DNA of 64,000 nt from Flaveria trinervia (GCA_025506515.1 CM046452.1:38664518-38728517); one strand, 5' to 3'; counted from the first letter of the stretch, positions 1 through 11,556 are shown. Notes: generated from the sequence alone by a model not told the origin. Program-made: numbers and translations.

Positions 1-233
1 ACATTCTTCATTAGCTCTTCGAATTTCTTGTACTTTTCCTCTCTTGTAACTCCGGCACGTATCTCGAATGCAAAAAAGAGTCTTATCACGTTCTGGAACT
101 CAAGGGCTTGTATGATATCCTGCGAGTCAAAGAATAGCGGCCACTTGTATAAGGTATAGACATCGTCTCCAGACAAGTTGGTCAGCCACATAGGCTCAAA
201 TACCCGGATAGTATCTGCAGGATCGTTGAAGGG
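1..233 (-). pseudogene. Z extra ORF, C-terminal fragment
   Basis: Read on the minus strand, this stretch encodes a segment containing DTIRVFEPMWLTNLS followed by VYTLYKWPLFF and a helical EEKYKKFEEL tail. It matches the end of the extra ORF of element D (about 33870-34080) residue for residue over most of its length. It is the C-terminal domain of the post-pol ORF of the outermost element Z. The rest of that ORF lies at 8707-9306, with element A between them and the middle part missing. Function is unknown. Homology to D is seen directly; assignment to Z is inference from the nesting. Confidence 0.7.
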
Positions 234-1004
234 TGTAAGTTACAACACAACAACACAAAGAGGAGATTAACTAAACTTTGATCAAACAGTAAACTGGATT
301 AACCAAGTTGAGATACTAAGAACATAAGTAATGCAAGAGACAGAACACAAAGAACACAAGTGTATGGTTTTCAAGAATGTAGTATATTGCTTTCTCTATG
401 TTCTATTATAAGTGTTACAAAAGCATAAATGAAAGATACAAGAACATGAGATACTTATACTACATCCTACAGCTTGCTATACTTTGAATGCCAGCTAGAT
501 ACAATTGAGTAGACACAAACAAAATCAATTGTAGAGTCAAAAGGTAGATTGCCTTTTGACTTGTGACTATGACATACCATAGCTCACATCCTTATATTAC
601 AAAAAGGATAAAGTACATAAAGTAGAAAGTTACAGACTCAAGACCTCAATGTACACTTACCAAAAGCATGGACCTTGTCATCAACTCATGTAAGTTGGTG
701 ACTTACAGAGATGCAGCAGAAAGGTGTCCAGCTTTATGGATCAGATAAAGAACATTATTAAAATTCTTCGGAAGAAATCTATCTTCATGAACTTGAAGCT
801 TTGGAAGACTTTGTCTCAGAGGCTTCGAAAGACTTCATGTTTGGCTTCAGAAGATATTGGTGTTGGGTTCTGATGATTTCACACTTAGAATATTTTCTGT
901 TTCATGTGTGAAACTTCCTAAGCTTCTTCTTTAATGCACTTGTGCAGCATGCAGGATAGACTTAAGATGTTTTGGTTGCATCAGCCTCTTCATTAATCTC
1001 TACA
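234..1004 (-). repeat. Element A 3' LTR
   Basis: The minus strand starts TGTAGAGATTAATG just after a polypurine tract and ends in ACTTACA, giving TG...CA termini and about 771 bp, close to the 730-757 bp of the B and D LTRs. It contains several degenerate copies of the CTTCGGAAG palindrome (about 755-935), the motif that also fills the A pol-ORF spacer. A TATA-like TATAAG lies near 451-459 in minus orientation. The partner LTR is absent, so the left boundary rests on the TG...CA rule and the reappearance of Z coding sequence. Confidence 0.65.
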
Positions 1005-1016
1005 AACTCCCCCTAG
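1005..1016 (-). other. Element A polypurine tract
   Basis: The minus strand reads CCTAGGGGGAGTT directly before the LTR start, a typical copia plus-strand primer. Confidence 0.75.
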
Positions 1017-1062
1017 GCTGATGCTACCAAAACACTTACAAGACTTTAGATATCAACAGTCC

Positions 1063-4000
1063 TCATAGGATGATCACCAATCCTTTCTTCATAAGTTGAT
1101 CAGGATTCTTTAGACTGTCAAAGTGTCTTCTCATATCAAAGAGGTCATGTAGAGGCAACTAAAACATATATTTCCATGTATAAGTGTCTTTAGTGCCTTG
1201 ATCTCTAATGACATGACATCTTTCTGGATTTGTGGTGTATGTCCAAGACAAGATGGGCCTTCCTGATGCTACAGGAGCTGTTTGAAATGGAGTTGATGTA
1301 GCATCCTCTATCTGCACAATCTCATGATGTTCTGGCTCATCTTGGGATTTAGAAGAGGGTGCAGTCTTCTTCTTCTTTGGCTTTGGTTTAGAAGCCATCC
1401 TCTTTTTTCTCTTACCTGATTTTTGCTGAAAAGACTGGCCTGCAGCACGAGATTGATCTTCACTGTCTTTCTCAGTTGGGACTTCCTCTCTCTCAAGCTT
1501 AGAAGGAGAGGGAGGTTGACCCTAATGTGGATCAGAAGATGAAGCTTGCTGAGTTTCAGCAGAAGGTCCAGGTTGTGTTGTCTCTGGTTGTTCAACCTTA
1601 ACCTCCACTTCATGTGGGGCTTGATTTGGAGTGGAGTGTAAGTCAATGAGCTCTCCACTTTTGATCTTCTGCTTGATCACCCTAATATGCTCATCCATAG
1701 TGGATAGAGACATGGGGTGAAGTCTCATTCCGGAGAATCCATATAGCTTCAAGAAGCTCATCATCCTCTGCCTATCAGCAGACTTCTTCATGCTCTTTTG
1801 GATCATGGCTCTTGATTTTGCAGCTTCTTCCCTTAGTCTCTTCTTAGTTGCCTTTCTGTCCTTGATTATCTCAAGTTCAAGCTGTTTTTAAGTACTAAAA
1901 CTCAATATAATCATAGGACAAGGGAAGGAGTGCATCTGCCTGACAAAAGCCTATGGCACTCAGGTAGTTGATCATCTTGATCCTTTCTTCTTCTTTGTCT
2001 ACCTGAGGTTCTTGTTGAACCACATCTTCTTGTGCAGGACTATCCTAAACTAGGGAGAGGGTAGGCATATCCATGTACAGTCTTTTTCTTCTTTTCTCTT
2101 CTTTGACTCGCACTAGGAGTTCTGCATCTTCTTCCTCCTTCTTCTCCCTTGACCTTTCTAGGTCAACCAGTTCATTCAACGCATCTAAGGGGAGAGAAAT
2201 GACATTGTCTATGTCATAGTTCCTAGTCTGAAAATAGTTTATCCTCACTGCCCTTAACTCATCATTTTGAGTATCTGCTCTGGGGGCAGCCCTGATAACA
2301 GACTCCATGAGTCTTGAAGACTCAACAGAGGAACTTTCTCCCCTTAGCCTCCTTTTCCTCTCTCTTTCCTCCTCCTCAATCTCCTCAGTTGTCATTTTTC
2401 TTTTCCCTTTGTCACTCACAGACCTTTGTGACTCAGGGTGGAGAGAGCTTTGGCCTTTATTGCTTGTTGTAGCATCTGAGCTCAGGCCAGAGAGAGGTTG
2501 AGAAGCACCTTCACCAGCAGGTGTCTCAGAATGTATATGGATCTCTATAGTAGTTGATGATGATGAGACAGGGCTCTCAGGTTCTGCCACTCGGCCTTCA
2601 GTCAAGGATTCCTATGAAGCTAATCTTAGGGTCCTCCTCAATATCCAGTTGACCGATGGCATTGCCTTATTGCCTAAGTCTCCTTCTTAAGCTGAACTCT
2701 GCGGTGATCCTGTCTTCGATTCTTTTAGCCAATCTGTCAGCTTGTCTTGATTGGCTTGGGTTGACAAGTGGCATGTTGACTACATCCAAACCTTCATAGT
2801 AGTCCAAGGTCTGATAATTGAAGACTTCTTGTTGTCCTTGAACTCTTATGATGATTAGGGCTCTCCTGATATTGTCATACCTCCACCCAATGATGTGATA
2901 TGAAGATGCTGAAGGTGACATAACCCTTGGTATCCCATCCTCAAACAAACTCTGTATGAAGGAGTCTGTGTAGTCCACATCAATGTGAACTTGAGGAGGT
3001 TGCAGAGAATGCATAATTGCAAGTGAGGATGGTGAGTCCTCAGTGTTCATTCTCTCTGAAGAACTCCCAGGTTCTATGGTTGTAATGACTTTCTCCCCCT
3101 TTTTGGTAGCATCACCCACTTGCATTGGTGAGCTGGAAGACAGGTCAATCACATCCACAAGTTCTTGTGTTCGTGGTTGAGCTCTTCTTAAGGGTCTCCC
3201 AGCTAGTTTTTCCTTGAGATATGAAATCTCAAGTTGCTGATCATTGATCCTCTTGTGTAAGGTAGTCACCTGAGATTCAAGGTGACTGACCTTTGAGACT
3301 AAGTAAGTGCATGTTGTAGATAGTTTTTGCACAGTAGTCTCAGATTCCCCTCATCTTCATCAGAAGACTCGTTGGTGGATGAGATAATTGGACCAAAGTC
3401 CTCTCTCTCACCACCAGCTTGCGGTTCTTGGCTGCTGGTTTTCCTCTGCTCACTGGCAATCTCAGTTGAGATGTCAGTATGCTGAGTTACCATGGTTGAG
3501 GTCTTAATGATGTAATCACTTTTAGAAGTGAGAGCCTCTTCCATATGGACATCCTAAACAGGTTCAGGAGTGTCCACCTTAGTTGTAGGTGACTGATGTG
3601 GGATAGATGTAGGAAACTCAGGAGTATTCATCTCTCTTTGAGTAGGGGAAAAGAAGAGAGACTTATTATACTCACTGAAACCTAGATCTTCATCAGTATA
3701 GAAGTCAAGGTTGGGAATTGGTTGGTTTGAGATCTATAGGCTGGGGATTGTAACTGTCCCCTCAAGGTTGATCACTTGAGTGTTGAGACTCAGAGTGATG
3801 GCTTAAGGCAGTTGGGCTAATGAGCTAGCTCATCAGGTTGAGCATGAGGAACCTCAGCACTGATTCTTGAAGAGATGGGAGTGGTCTGCTCCTTAGGAGA
3901 AGTTGGAGCTCCAGTGTCCACTTCTTCCTGTATAGGTGAGTATATGGGGGCCACCACAGACTGAATAGACTGAGCAGGGGTTCGTTTGGATTTTCTTTGG

Positions 4001-4584
4001 TAAGTGATGGTGATTTGAGTCTATGAGAGTGGTTGAGAATACCTGAATTTGACCCCCTGCACTATTTCATGGATTATGAAGGAGAGATCCTCAAGAATCT
4101 GGTCCGATCCACCATGCTTGTTTGATAAGCTGTGGATAACCACATGGAGGAGGAATCTCCATTGGGATGAGACCTTCCCTTTCCTAAAGATCTTTACAGA
4201 GAAATCCCCCTCATATTCCATCTGCTGAAAGGAACTATTGACAGCTTCCTTTGGGAAAAACACCTCACCTTCTTCATCATCCAGCTGAAGATGCCTATTG
4301 ATGATGGCCGGAGTGATGAAGATTGTTCTCCCCTGCACTATGGAAGACAATGTCTTCTCCCCATCCATAATGACCTCTTGGCAGGTCTTCCAGAATTCAA
4401 GCAGCTGATCCTCATAGAGTGAAGGATCAATGGTTAGGGAGGTGAAGTAGTTTGATAGAGTTAGGAAATGACAAACCTCTGAGAAATGAGGATCTTTCTC
4501 AGAGCTTAACAGAACAACCTGATTATGTTGTGTGTGTAGCTACATGGTAAAGTTGGGATCATTTCTGTGAGCAAGGTTGGCCAT
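1063..4584 (-). pseudogene. Element A extra (env-position) ORF, degenerate
   Basis: Starts at MANLAHRNDPNF (ATG at 4584). Equivalent ORFs of B and Z also begin MANL. The N-terminal part carries a GYEGDFSVKIFRKG...SSQWRFLLHVVIHSLS segment, a helical domain I recall from many hypothetical Asteraceae transposon proteins. Then come an S/T/P-rich linker, a coiled coil (about 3180-3330), the domain HIIGWRYDNIRRALIIIRVQG (about 2790-2910), an acidic/basic charged stretch with EEEERERKRRLRG (about 2340-2400), a basic NLS-like patch with KRKKRMASKPKPKKKK (about 1370-1430), and another copy of the small domain (ILSWTYTTNPERCHVIRD, about 1200-1260). At least eight stops or frameshifts interrupt it. The YPRF segment seen in B and D is missing. 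Product function is unknown; the features fit a nuclear nucleic-acid-associated protein (inference). Confidence 0.7.
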
Positions 4585-5293
4585 TTTGAGGTAGCTTAAG
4601 GACGAAGAAAAAAGAGAGAAAGAAATTTCAGAGGGAAATTTGGGGTTTTGGGTTTAGAGGAAGAACAGATGATAGAAAGAGGGGGAAACCATTGGGTTTA
4701 TATGTGTGAAGGATTTCATATAAAGTTTAATGAAAGAGGATAAACTTTGAAATCCGGATGTCGGTCCCACCTCTGAAAAAGTAGTTTACTTTTGCTCAAA
4801 AAGTAGTTTTCTTCGAAGTCAAAAAGCTTCTGAAGGTTAATTATCTTCGGAAGTTTTAATTAAAAAGCTTCCGAAGCTAAAATGACTTCGGAAGAATTTC
4901 CTGAGAGTTTTGAAAATTTTCCTTCGGAAGAGAAATTAAAACTTGGGTGCTTTGTATATAAAACAACAAAGCTTCCGAGAGTTAATTTTGATTCGGAACT
5001 AAATGGTCCTTGAAAATAAGTAAGTGTCTGAGACAAGTATTTAAGCTTCGGAAGATAAATCTGAAAGCTCTTTCGAAGGTAAATTTCTTAGACAATTATT
5101 TATTTTGAAGGCATGATTTGCTTCCGAAGTTAAAAGCATAACTTCCGAAGTATTAGAAATTTTCAAAGATCCAAGGAAAGTCTTCAAAAAGAAATTTTTA
5201 TCCAAAGAAAACATGAGCTTATGAAAGTGATGAACTAGACAACTTAGGACACACATATTTTAAGAAATAATAAGAATTAGTTTTAAGAAAAGC
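4585..5293. repeat. Element A pol-ORF spacer with CTTCGGAAG palindromes
   Basis: Non-coding spacer between pol and the extra ORF. From about 4815 to 5155 it holds around eleven copies of a short palindrome, CTTCGGAAG or its complement CTTCCGAAG, plus variants such as CTTCGAAG, in AT-rich DNA. The same motif occurs in degenerate form in the A LTR. The short ORF that can be drawn here (5041-5256) is mostly made of these repeats and is not considered a gene. Confidence 0.75.
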
Positions 5294-6079
5294 TTATTCA
5301 AAGTTTATCATCCTAATAGCTGATATTAGATATTTAAATCTCTGTTCATCAAAAGCCTTTGTAAACTAATCAGCATATTATTCATCTGTGTGAACTTTGA
5401 CTAGTTTAATTAATCCCTTTTCATAGTTATCTCTTATTAAATGATATCTGATATTGATGTGCTTTGTCCTTGAGTGCTGCACAGGGTTCTCTGTGATTGA
5501 GATAGCACTGTTGTTGTCTATGTGAATGGGAGTCTCCTTGAAGTTTTGACCCATAGTCTAGCATCTGATTTTGAATCCAAAGTACTTAAGCACAGCAGCT
5601 TACAACAGCAATGTATTCAGCTTCAGCAGTTGATGCAGAGACACATGATTGTTTCTTTTATTTCCATGAGACAACCCTTCCAACAAGAAATTGACATCCC
5701 CCGGATGTAGACTTTGCAGTCATATTGCAACCACCATAATCACTATCTGTATAGGCATACAGATTGAAGTCAGGATTCTTGGGATACCTTAAACCAAGTC
5801 TTGATGTACCTTTGAGGTATCTTAGAATCCTCTTGATAGTGATAAGGTGAGACATCTTAGGGTTGGCTTGATATCGTGTACAGATGCAAGTAGCAAACAT
5901 GATATCAGGCCTACTAGCAGTAAGATACATAAGAGACCCAATCACAGCCCTGTATAAGTGCTCATCTACACACTCCCCCTCAAGATCGGGTCCAAGGGAG
6001 TGGTTCCTAGCTATGGGTGTCTTAACAATCATACAGTCAGTCATGTTGAACCTCTTAAGTATGTCTTGAACATACTTTG
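5294..6079 (-). pseudogene. Element A RNase H (copia)
   Basis: The minus strand encodes [26 protein letters not shown], then RYLKGTSRLGLRYPK and YTDSDYGGCNMTAKSTSGG, then SASTAEAEYIA. These are the hallmark segments of sirevirus RNase H. The acidic residue in YTDSD and the E of AEAEY are retained. A stop follows VVSWK (5658) and further stops interrupt the C-terminal part, which can be followed to a natural end at ...AIRMINFE (5294). It would degrade the RNA strand of the RNA/DNA hybrid during reverse transcription. Confidence 0.88.
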
Positions 6080-7172
6080 ACTAACTTATGAAGATGCCAT
6101 CTTCAACTTGCTTCACTTGAATTCCCAGAAAGAAATTGAGTTCCCCCATGGCACTCATTTCATTAGCTTCTCAAAGTCTTGCAGAGCTTTGGATTAGTTG
6201 AACCAAAGATGATGTGATCCACATATACTTGAACTAGCAATATGTCTTTTCCTTGTCCTTTGATGAAGAGAGCTCCATCTATAGTACCTCTCCTGTATCC
6301 ATGTTTACAAAGATACTCAGATATTGTCTCATACCATTTCCTGGGTGCTTGATGCAGCCTATAGAGAGCTTTGTCAAGCTTGCAGGCATAATCAGGATGA
6401 TCAGGGTCTACAAGCCAGGTAGCTGTTTGACATAAACCTCTTCATCTATCACTCCATATAAAAAGGCACACTTCATATCAAGTTGAAAGACCTTGAAGTT
6501 ATTGGATGCAGCAAATGCCAGGAATATCCTAACAGCTTCTAATCTTGCCACTCGAGCAAAGACATCAGTGTATCCTTGAACAGCAAGTCTAGCTTTGTTC
6601 TTCCGGGTAATGCCTCTATCATCTTTCTTGTTCCTAAACACCAATTTGGTTCCAATGGTAGTCTTCCCAGAAGGAAGAGGACAAAGGTTCCAAACTTTCT
6701 GCCTTTTGAATTGAAGCAGCACGTGTTTCATAACTTCAACCCAACTTCCATCCTTTAGAGCTTCATCAACTTTCTTTGGCTCTATTTGGGATAGAAAACA
6801 AGAGGGAAGACAAACATTTGCTTCATGCGTTTGTCCTCTTGTCTTTACCCCTGAGACAACATCTCCAATGATGTTTGTGGTAAGCTGAGGGAACACAGCA
6901 AGTTGTTGAGAAAGATCTAAATTAGAGAAATTTAGATCTGGCATAGATGTTTCTCCCACCACATTAGCACATTTTGCAAGTGAAACTTGATCCAAGCAGT
7001 GTGTGACATCATTGATGTTCTCATCTATGGTGTGGTTAGTGGCATCAAGAAATTCTTGGTCACTGTCACCACCACCATTTTTGTCTTCCACAATTGAGGT
7101 GTTCTTATCTCGTTGTGGAGCCTCTGAGCTGGAATTTGAAGGTATACCAGATGTATGAGCTGAGTTTGTCAT
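6080..7172 (-). pseudogene. Element A reverse transcriptase (copia)
   Basis: Carries a poorly conserved integrase-RT linker (about 6800-7172), then KRQKVWNLCPLPSGKTTIGTK, NKARLAVQGY, ARLEAVRIFLAFAAS and FQLDMKCAFLYGVIDEEVYV, typical of Ty1/copia RT. The expected stretch between VQGY and VFARVARLEA is deleted. A stop follows KQLPGL (6408), and the rest (ACKLDKALYRLHQAPRKWYET) lies in a second segment. The catalytic YVDD box reads YVDH (about 6205-6216), so the enzyme would be inactive even without the stops. Confidence 0.88.
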
Positions 7173-8181
7173 TGTTGTGCTGATAGAAACCTCATTTGCA
7201 GAAGTAGTTCCAACTAGAGCTCAACTTGAAGGTCTTCCTAGCTCAAATCTTGGATCAGGATCACCTGTATTTAAATTTTCTGCACATCCTGAAATATTCT
7301 CACAAGATTTGTTAAAACAGTTGGTAACGAAATCAAGATCAAATAACCAATCTGCACCAGAACCAGCAACATAGGGTGTGTGTTCATTGAAAGTCACATT
7401 GGCAGACTCCTCAACAATTCTATTCCTGAGATTGTACACTCTATAAGCCTTAGCTTGGGAAGAGTATCCAATAAAGTGTCCATCATCTGATTTCTCAGCA
7501 AACTTGGCAATTTGATCTTTGGTATTCAAGATGGTGCAAGGACATCCAAATGCCCTGAGAAAACCAATGAAAAGTTTCCTCTTATGCCATGAGTCTTAAA
7601 TACTAAAACTTTGTTTTGCACATAGCAGGCAATGTTGACTGCCTCTACCCAGAAGGTGATAGGCAGCTTAGAGTCAGACAGCATGGTTCTTGCAGCTTCA
7701 ATCAATGTCCTGTTTCTCCTCTCAGCAACACCATTTTGCTAAGGAGTCCTGGGAGCACTGAATTGTCTTGTAATACCCTTTTCATCACAAAATGTATCAA
7801 GGATTTGGTTCTTAAATTCAGTTCCTTGATCACATCTTATGATTTTGACCTTGTGACATGACTGATTCTCAATCTTTAAGATGAAATTCTTCAGAATCTC
7901 AGGAGTCTTATCCTTAGTTCTAAGGAAGAAACCCAAGTGAATCTTGTAAAGTCATTTGTGATCACTAGACAGTATAAGGTACTTCCTAAACTCATTACAT
8001 TGGTGGGGCCAAAGAGATCTATATGTAACAAGTGTAGGGGTGTAGTGATGGATTTCCTTTCCTTAGGCTTGTGAGATACCTTATGTTGCTTCCCTTTCAG
8101 GCATGCAACACAATAGTCATCACTTGTAAACTCTTTCTTTGGCATTCCAGTTACCAAATCATGCTTAATTAATTTATTCAT
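7173..8181 (-). pseudogene. Element A integrase (copia)
   Basis: Shows the zinc-binding cysteines CVACLKGKQHK, the catalytic aspartates in HIDLFGP and RCDQGTEF, and the glutamate in GVAERRNRT; the C-terminal region contains FIGYSSQAKAYRVYNLR. The first part of the HHCC module is damaged: LWHKN runs straight into MNKL, so the usual second histidine segment is missing. Frameshifts lie near 7930 and 7530, and a stop precedes QNGVAER (7739). It would insert the cDNA into the host chromosome. Confidence 0.88.
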
Positions 8182-8609
8182 GTTCTTATGCCATAGGAAA
8201 GACTCATTACTATTGCTTTAGACAGAAAGCGTGAAACTTCTCGAGAGGGAGAGGTTTCTTGCAAATCCATCTTGTACATGTTTCCTTTCCTGGGGGCTCT
8301 AAGCAGGATATGCTCATGAGGAATGACCACACCAGGCTTAAGAACAATGCACTCATGCTCAGTAAAGAGCATGTTATGACTCTGATTACAAAATTGAGAT
8401 ACACTAAGAAGATTGTATCCAAGCTCCTTAGCAATGTTTACCTTTTCTATACTGAGCATACCATTTATGACCTTGCCCCTTCCTGAAATGTAACCACCTT
8501 CATCTCCTCCAAAAGCAACTGGTCTTCCATCAATCCTTTCAAAGTTCTGGAGTAGTGACTTATTGCCTATCATGTTCCTGGAACAGCCACTGTCTATGAT
8601 CTAGACATT
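8178..8609 (-). pseudogene. Element A protease end and GAG-pre-integrase
   Basis: The minus strand gives a stop in place of the usual tryptophan (8601-8603), then IIDSGCSRNMIGNK with the aspartic protease DSG triad (8583-8594). LGYNLLSVSQFCN and the pre-integrase stretch LRAPRKGNMYKMDLQ follow. Gag and the earlier part of pol are missing upstream because the element is truncated there. Confidence 0.85.
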
Positions 8610-8615
8610 TTTGTC

Positions 8616-8706
8616 TGTCTTCAGCTGTCCCTGCACAAAGAGAAAGATTAGTTACATTTGGAAACCCAAGCCTTGCTTGTCTTCAGCTGTCCCTGCACAA
8701 AGAGAA
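8616..8706. repeat. 29-bp direct duplication at the A/Z junction
   Basis: The 29 bases at 8616-8644 recur exactly at 8678-8706; both begin tgtcttcagctgtccctg. On the minus strand the unit contains a pyrimidine run ending TGTGCAG. Upstream is the Z extra ORF, downstream the A protease. It looks like filler DNA or slippage at a deletion breakpoint. Confidence 0.8.
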
Positions 8707-9306
8707 GGATACAATAGCCATTTATCCTTTTTCAAAGCCATCACATTCTCATCCATGCAGGCGAATATCAATTTAGTAATGTTGGCCTTCTCTCCTCTAC
8801 AACACAATACCATCGCTTTTGCCCAATCAATATATAGCCCGTCTCATCAACCTTTACGATGATCAAGACACATGATGAAGATGTGAGCTATAAATCTCCA
8901 TTCCTTGGACAGAAATGACTTCTTGATCTCCTTTCAGGAACCAAAAGCTGGACCCTCATAGCCCATGCTTCTGAATGCCTCGAACACCTCTGAATCAGAC
9001 ATAGAAACCTTGTCTCCAGAATCCTCTTCTAGCCTCAAAATCCTCGAAACAATCTCAGCAGTAATGGTCACCTCGTGATCTAAGACTTTAGTAGTAATTC
9101 CTTGTGTATTCCCTCATGTATCATACTCAGCAGATCTCCAGAAATCTCTGATATGAAGATCATATATGGTGGTGGAATGAGATACAGCATAAGCTATGGT
9201 GATCTTTGCAGCCATCTAATACAGTCTCTAAACCCGACAACTTTAGGATGTGTATCATCCAGAATAGCAGTGATGTTATTCCTCTCATCGAACTTTAAGT
9301 TAGCCA
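8707..9306 (-). pseudogene. Z extra ORF, N-terminal part
   Basis: ATG at 9306 opens MANLKFDERNNITAILDD, paralleling the MANL starts of the A and B extra ORFs. Downstream, in shifting frames, are GYEGPAFGS, KEWRFIAHIFIMCLDHRKG and DKWLLYPS, which align with GYEGDF..., SQWRFLLHVVIH and KFLMYPRF of A and B. Several stops are present. The ORF breaks off near 8707 at the A junction, and its far C-terminus reappears at 1-233. Confidence 0.7.
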
Positions 9307-9556
9307 TTTGAAGTTAAGAAAGAGACCAAATAAGTTGAATAAGAATTCAAGGAATTAAGAAAATAATAAAGAATAAATAAAAATAAAAATAAATAAAATA
9401 GAAAAATAATAATAGAATAAATTTGCTAGCCGAAAGTATAGTTTCGCAGACAGTTTCGGCGGGCGAAATTGTAGTTTCGCTAGCTAAAACATAACAGATC
9501 CGCTAAAAATGAAAGATAGTTTCGACCGAGCAAAACTATAAGAACTTTCGTTCAAA
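9307..9556. repeat. Z spacer, left part, with GCGAAA/TTTCGC repeats
   Basis: Non-coding DNA upstream of the Z extra ORF. It begins A-rich (aataaaaataaataaaatag) and then carries repeats of TTTCGC and GCGAAA in both orientations, for example gtttcgcagacagtttcgg and tagtttcgctagc. The same repeats resume at 57494 on the far side of B. Confidence 0.75.
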
Positions 9557-9561
9557 GTGGG

Positions 9562-10317
9562 TGACTGGGTTTTAGTAAGAATGATATTCTTACTGAGAAT
9601 CGAATATAATAATCAAGTCAACGATTTAGTGGTGGAAACAAACAATCGAATAACAATCAAGCAAGAAAATTACTCATAATTCTATTTGTATTGATATATG
9701 AATGTTGACAAATTACAGAGAATAATTACAACAAAATCCTCTATCTGTCAACCATCGCCTCAGTACGAGGTAAACTATTCTATTTATAGACAAGACCAGA
9801 TGCCTTTACAAAATGACTAAACTACCCCTGACCTATTACATCAAAAACTAGTCTAAGTCTTGATCCGCATCTCTGCTTGTTCATCCGTATTGACAAATGC
9901 AGATGAGATAATCTTAATCAGCATTTCCACTTGATCATCAGCATTAGTAAGTTGGTCATCCGCATTGGTTAATGTGGATGAACAAATACTTGTGCACATG
10001 TGGTTGGTCATCTGCATTTGTCAATGCGGATGATCAAAGTCTTGTCCGCATCTTCTTTTGTTCTTCCGCATTAGTCAATGCGGAAGAGTAACTTGTTCTT
10101 CAGCATAAGTATTATGTTCCGCATTAGTTAATGTGGAAGAGTAAACACTTGTCCGCATCAGATTTTTTTCTTCCGCATTGACTAATGCGGAAGATAACAC
10201 TTGTTGTTTTTCTTATAGCTCTTCATCCACATAGCATCTTGGACTTGTGGGATTCTAGCTGAACAATCATTAATTCACCCATTGAGTTGGCATGTATGAT
10301 CCTTTCAGGGTGCAACA
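9562..10317 (-). repeat. Element B 3' LTR
   Basis: About 756 bp, near-identical to 56732-57488 with a few substitutions and small indels. The minus strand starts TGTTGCACCCTGAAAGG and ends CCCAGTCA. Six hairpins of the form CCGCATT-NNN(N)-AATGCGG lie at about 9865-10225, upstream of a TATA box (CTATTTATA at 9780-9788, read TATAAATAG on the minus strand). Confidence 0.92.
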
Positions 10318-10331
10318 ATACTCCCCCTAAG
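10318..10331 (-). other. Element B polypurine tract
   Basis: The minus strand reads CCTTAGGGGGAGTAT directly before the LTR start TGTTGC. Confidence 0.8.
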
Positions 10332-10352
10332 GATTATACAGCCTAGTTTTCC

Positions 10353-10820
10353 TCAATGTTTAGGAGGTGATTGATGTTGTGAAGATTTAGCTGGGTCTTG
10401 AGGAGGTAGTATGAATGCTGCTTTGGTGGGATCCAGAATGGCCTTAATTGTGTTTACAAAATCAGTTGCGTCGGACATCCTGTCTCTACTCAGCACATGT
10501 ATTTTCATTCTGCTCATGTTGTAGATGGTTTGCATTGGTAACATTTTCAGAGAAATCGGTTCCCATATGGAGATTGTTGAAAGACCATCTCTATGAATCA
10601 ATAAACTCCATCCCATATCCACTTCAAGCTTAATAATGTTTCCAAGTTGCAGTGGTGTTTTCTTCTTCTTTCTTTTGTCACTTTTAATCTTTATTCTGTC
10701 ATAGGCCAGTTTCAACAACTTGATGCATTTCAAAAAGAAGTGCATGTCTTGTTCACCCAATTTTTTGTTTAATTCCCTGAAGTGCCTCGTATAAATGAAG
10801 TGGATGTATGATTCATCAAG
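10353..10820 (-). pseudogene. Element B extra ORF, C-terminal part
   Basis: Carries MGWSLLIHRDGLSTISIWEP followed by a helical stretch with TIYNMSRMKIHVLSRDRM, and ends ...SSQHQSPPKH. It aligns with the D C-terminal domain (AVIVLNKEGQMDTIRVFDP...), so the small repeat domain closes the protein in B, D and Z. The polypurine tract follows 20 bp after the stop. Element D, inserted at 10826, separates it from the rest at 34852-37912. Confidence 0.72.
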
Positions 10821-10825
10821 TAGTC

Positions 10826-11556
10826 TGTTGATACATGTATGTCCCTAGATCATGATATGAAATGTAATAGATCTTGTTTATCTGATTCGGATGTAATTTA
10901 ATATGAATAATGAAATGATATTGATTGTTAGTGATTTGTAATGTCTAATATTTCATTAATGAGTCGATATTGAATTGGTTAATTAGGTTAGTGATAGTTT
11001 GAATGGTTACACATAATGTTTATTAATTAATACATTCAAACTTAACATAATGAAGTTCTCATACGACTGGCCCATGCAAATGGACCACACGCATGAATAA
11101 CTTCATACGATTGACTCAGTCGCACGACTGAACCAGGAGACTGGATCAGTCGTATGATAGACACATAAGATTGGCTCAGTCGAACGACTAAACACTCAGT
11201 CGTGCGGATGGATCAACTGCATGGTTCAATCGCACGACTGAATCATACTAATAGTTTAGTCGCACGAATGAACAATACTAACCTATAAATACAACCCAAT
11301 TCGTGGAATAAAGGGTAATTCATTCTATTACGACTCCAGACGTACCCTAGCCGTCCAGAAGCCTCCCAATTCGTTCTCCAAGTTCATAGAACGCATTAGA
11401 TCGATTCCCAACTGATTTCTAACGTTAGTTTCAATTCGTTATTGATTCTTCGTGTGTTCTCACTGATTGGATCGCCAGTCAAATAGGATTCCGCACTATT
11501 TGATCTGGTTTACACGCTAATCACTAGGTATTTCGTTCAAATACCAGGTCCTAACA
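10826..11556 (+). repeat. Element D 5' LTR
   Basis: 731 bp, TGTTGATACATG to GGTCCTAACA, closely matching 34117-34846. U3 (about 11055-11280) is packed with copies of CAGTCGCACGACTG, an inverted repeat of CAGTCG around a 2-base centre, and relatives. The TATA box lies immediately downstream. Confidence 0.93.
11284..11292 (+). promoter_or_regulatory. Element D LTR TATA box
   Basis: TATAAATAC directly follows the palindrome array, as expected for the U3/R junction. The 3' LTR has the equivalent at 34575-34582. Confidence 0.65.

Larger units (their letters stand above)
234..8676 (-). mobile_element. Element A: sirevirus-like copia, 5'-truncated
   Basis: Order on the minus strand is protease/pre-integrase, integrase, reverse transcriptase, RNase H, spacer with palindromes, extra ORF, polypurine tract and 3' LTR. 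This is the sirevirus layout, with an ORF after pol. No gag, primer-binding site or 5' LTR is found, and no second copy of the 234-1004 LTR was seen in the window. The left flank aaggg (229-233) would be one TSD copy; the right copy is lost. The right end meets the Z ORF at a 29-bp duplication, suggesting a deletion that removed the A 5' half and part of Z. Confidence 0.72.

Noticed and set aside
1063..4584. A true envelope (fusion) protein in the env position
   Set aside because: No signal peptide, transmembrane segment or cysteine pattern is visible in A, B or D; coiled coil and basic patches fit a nuclear protein better.
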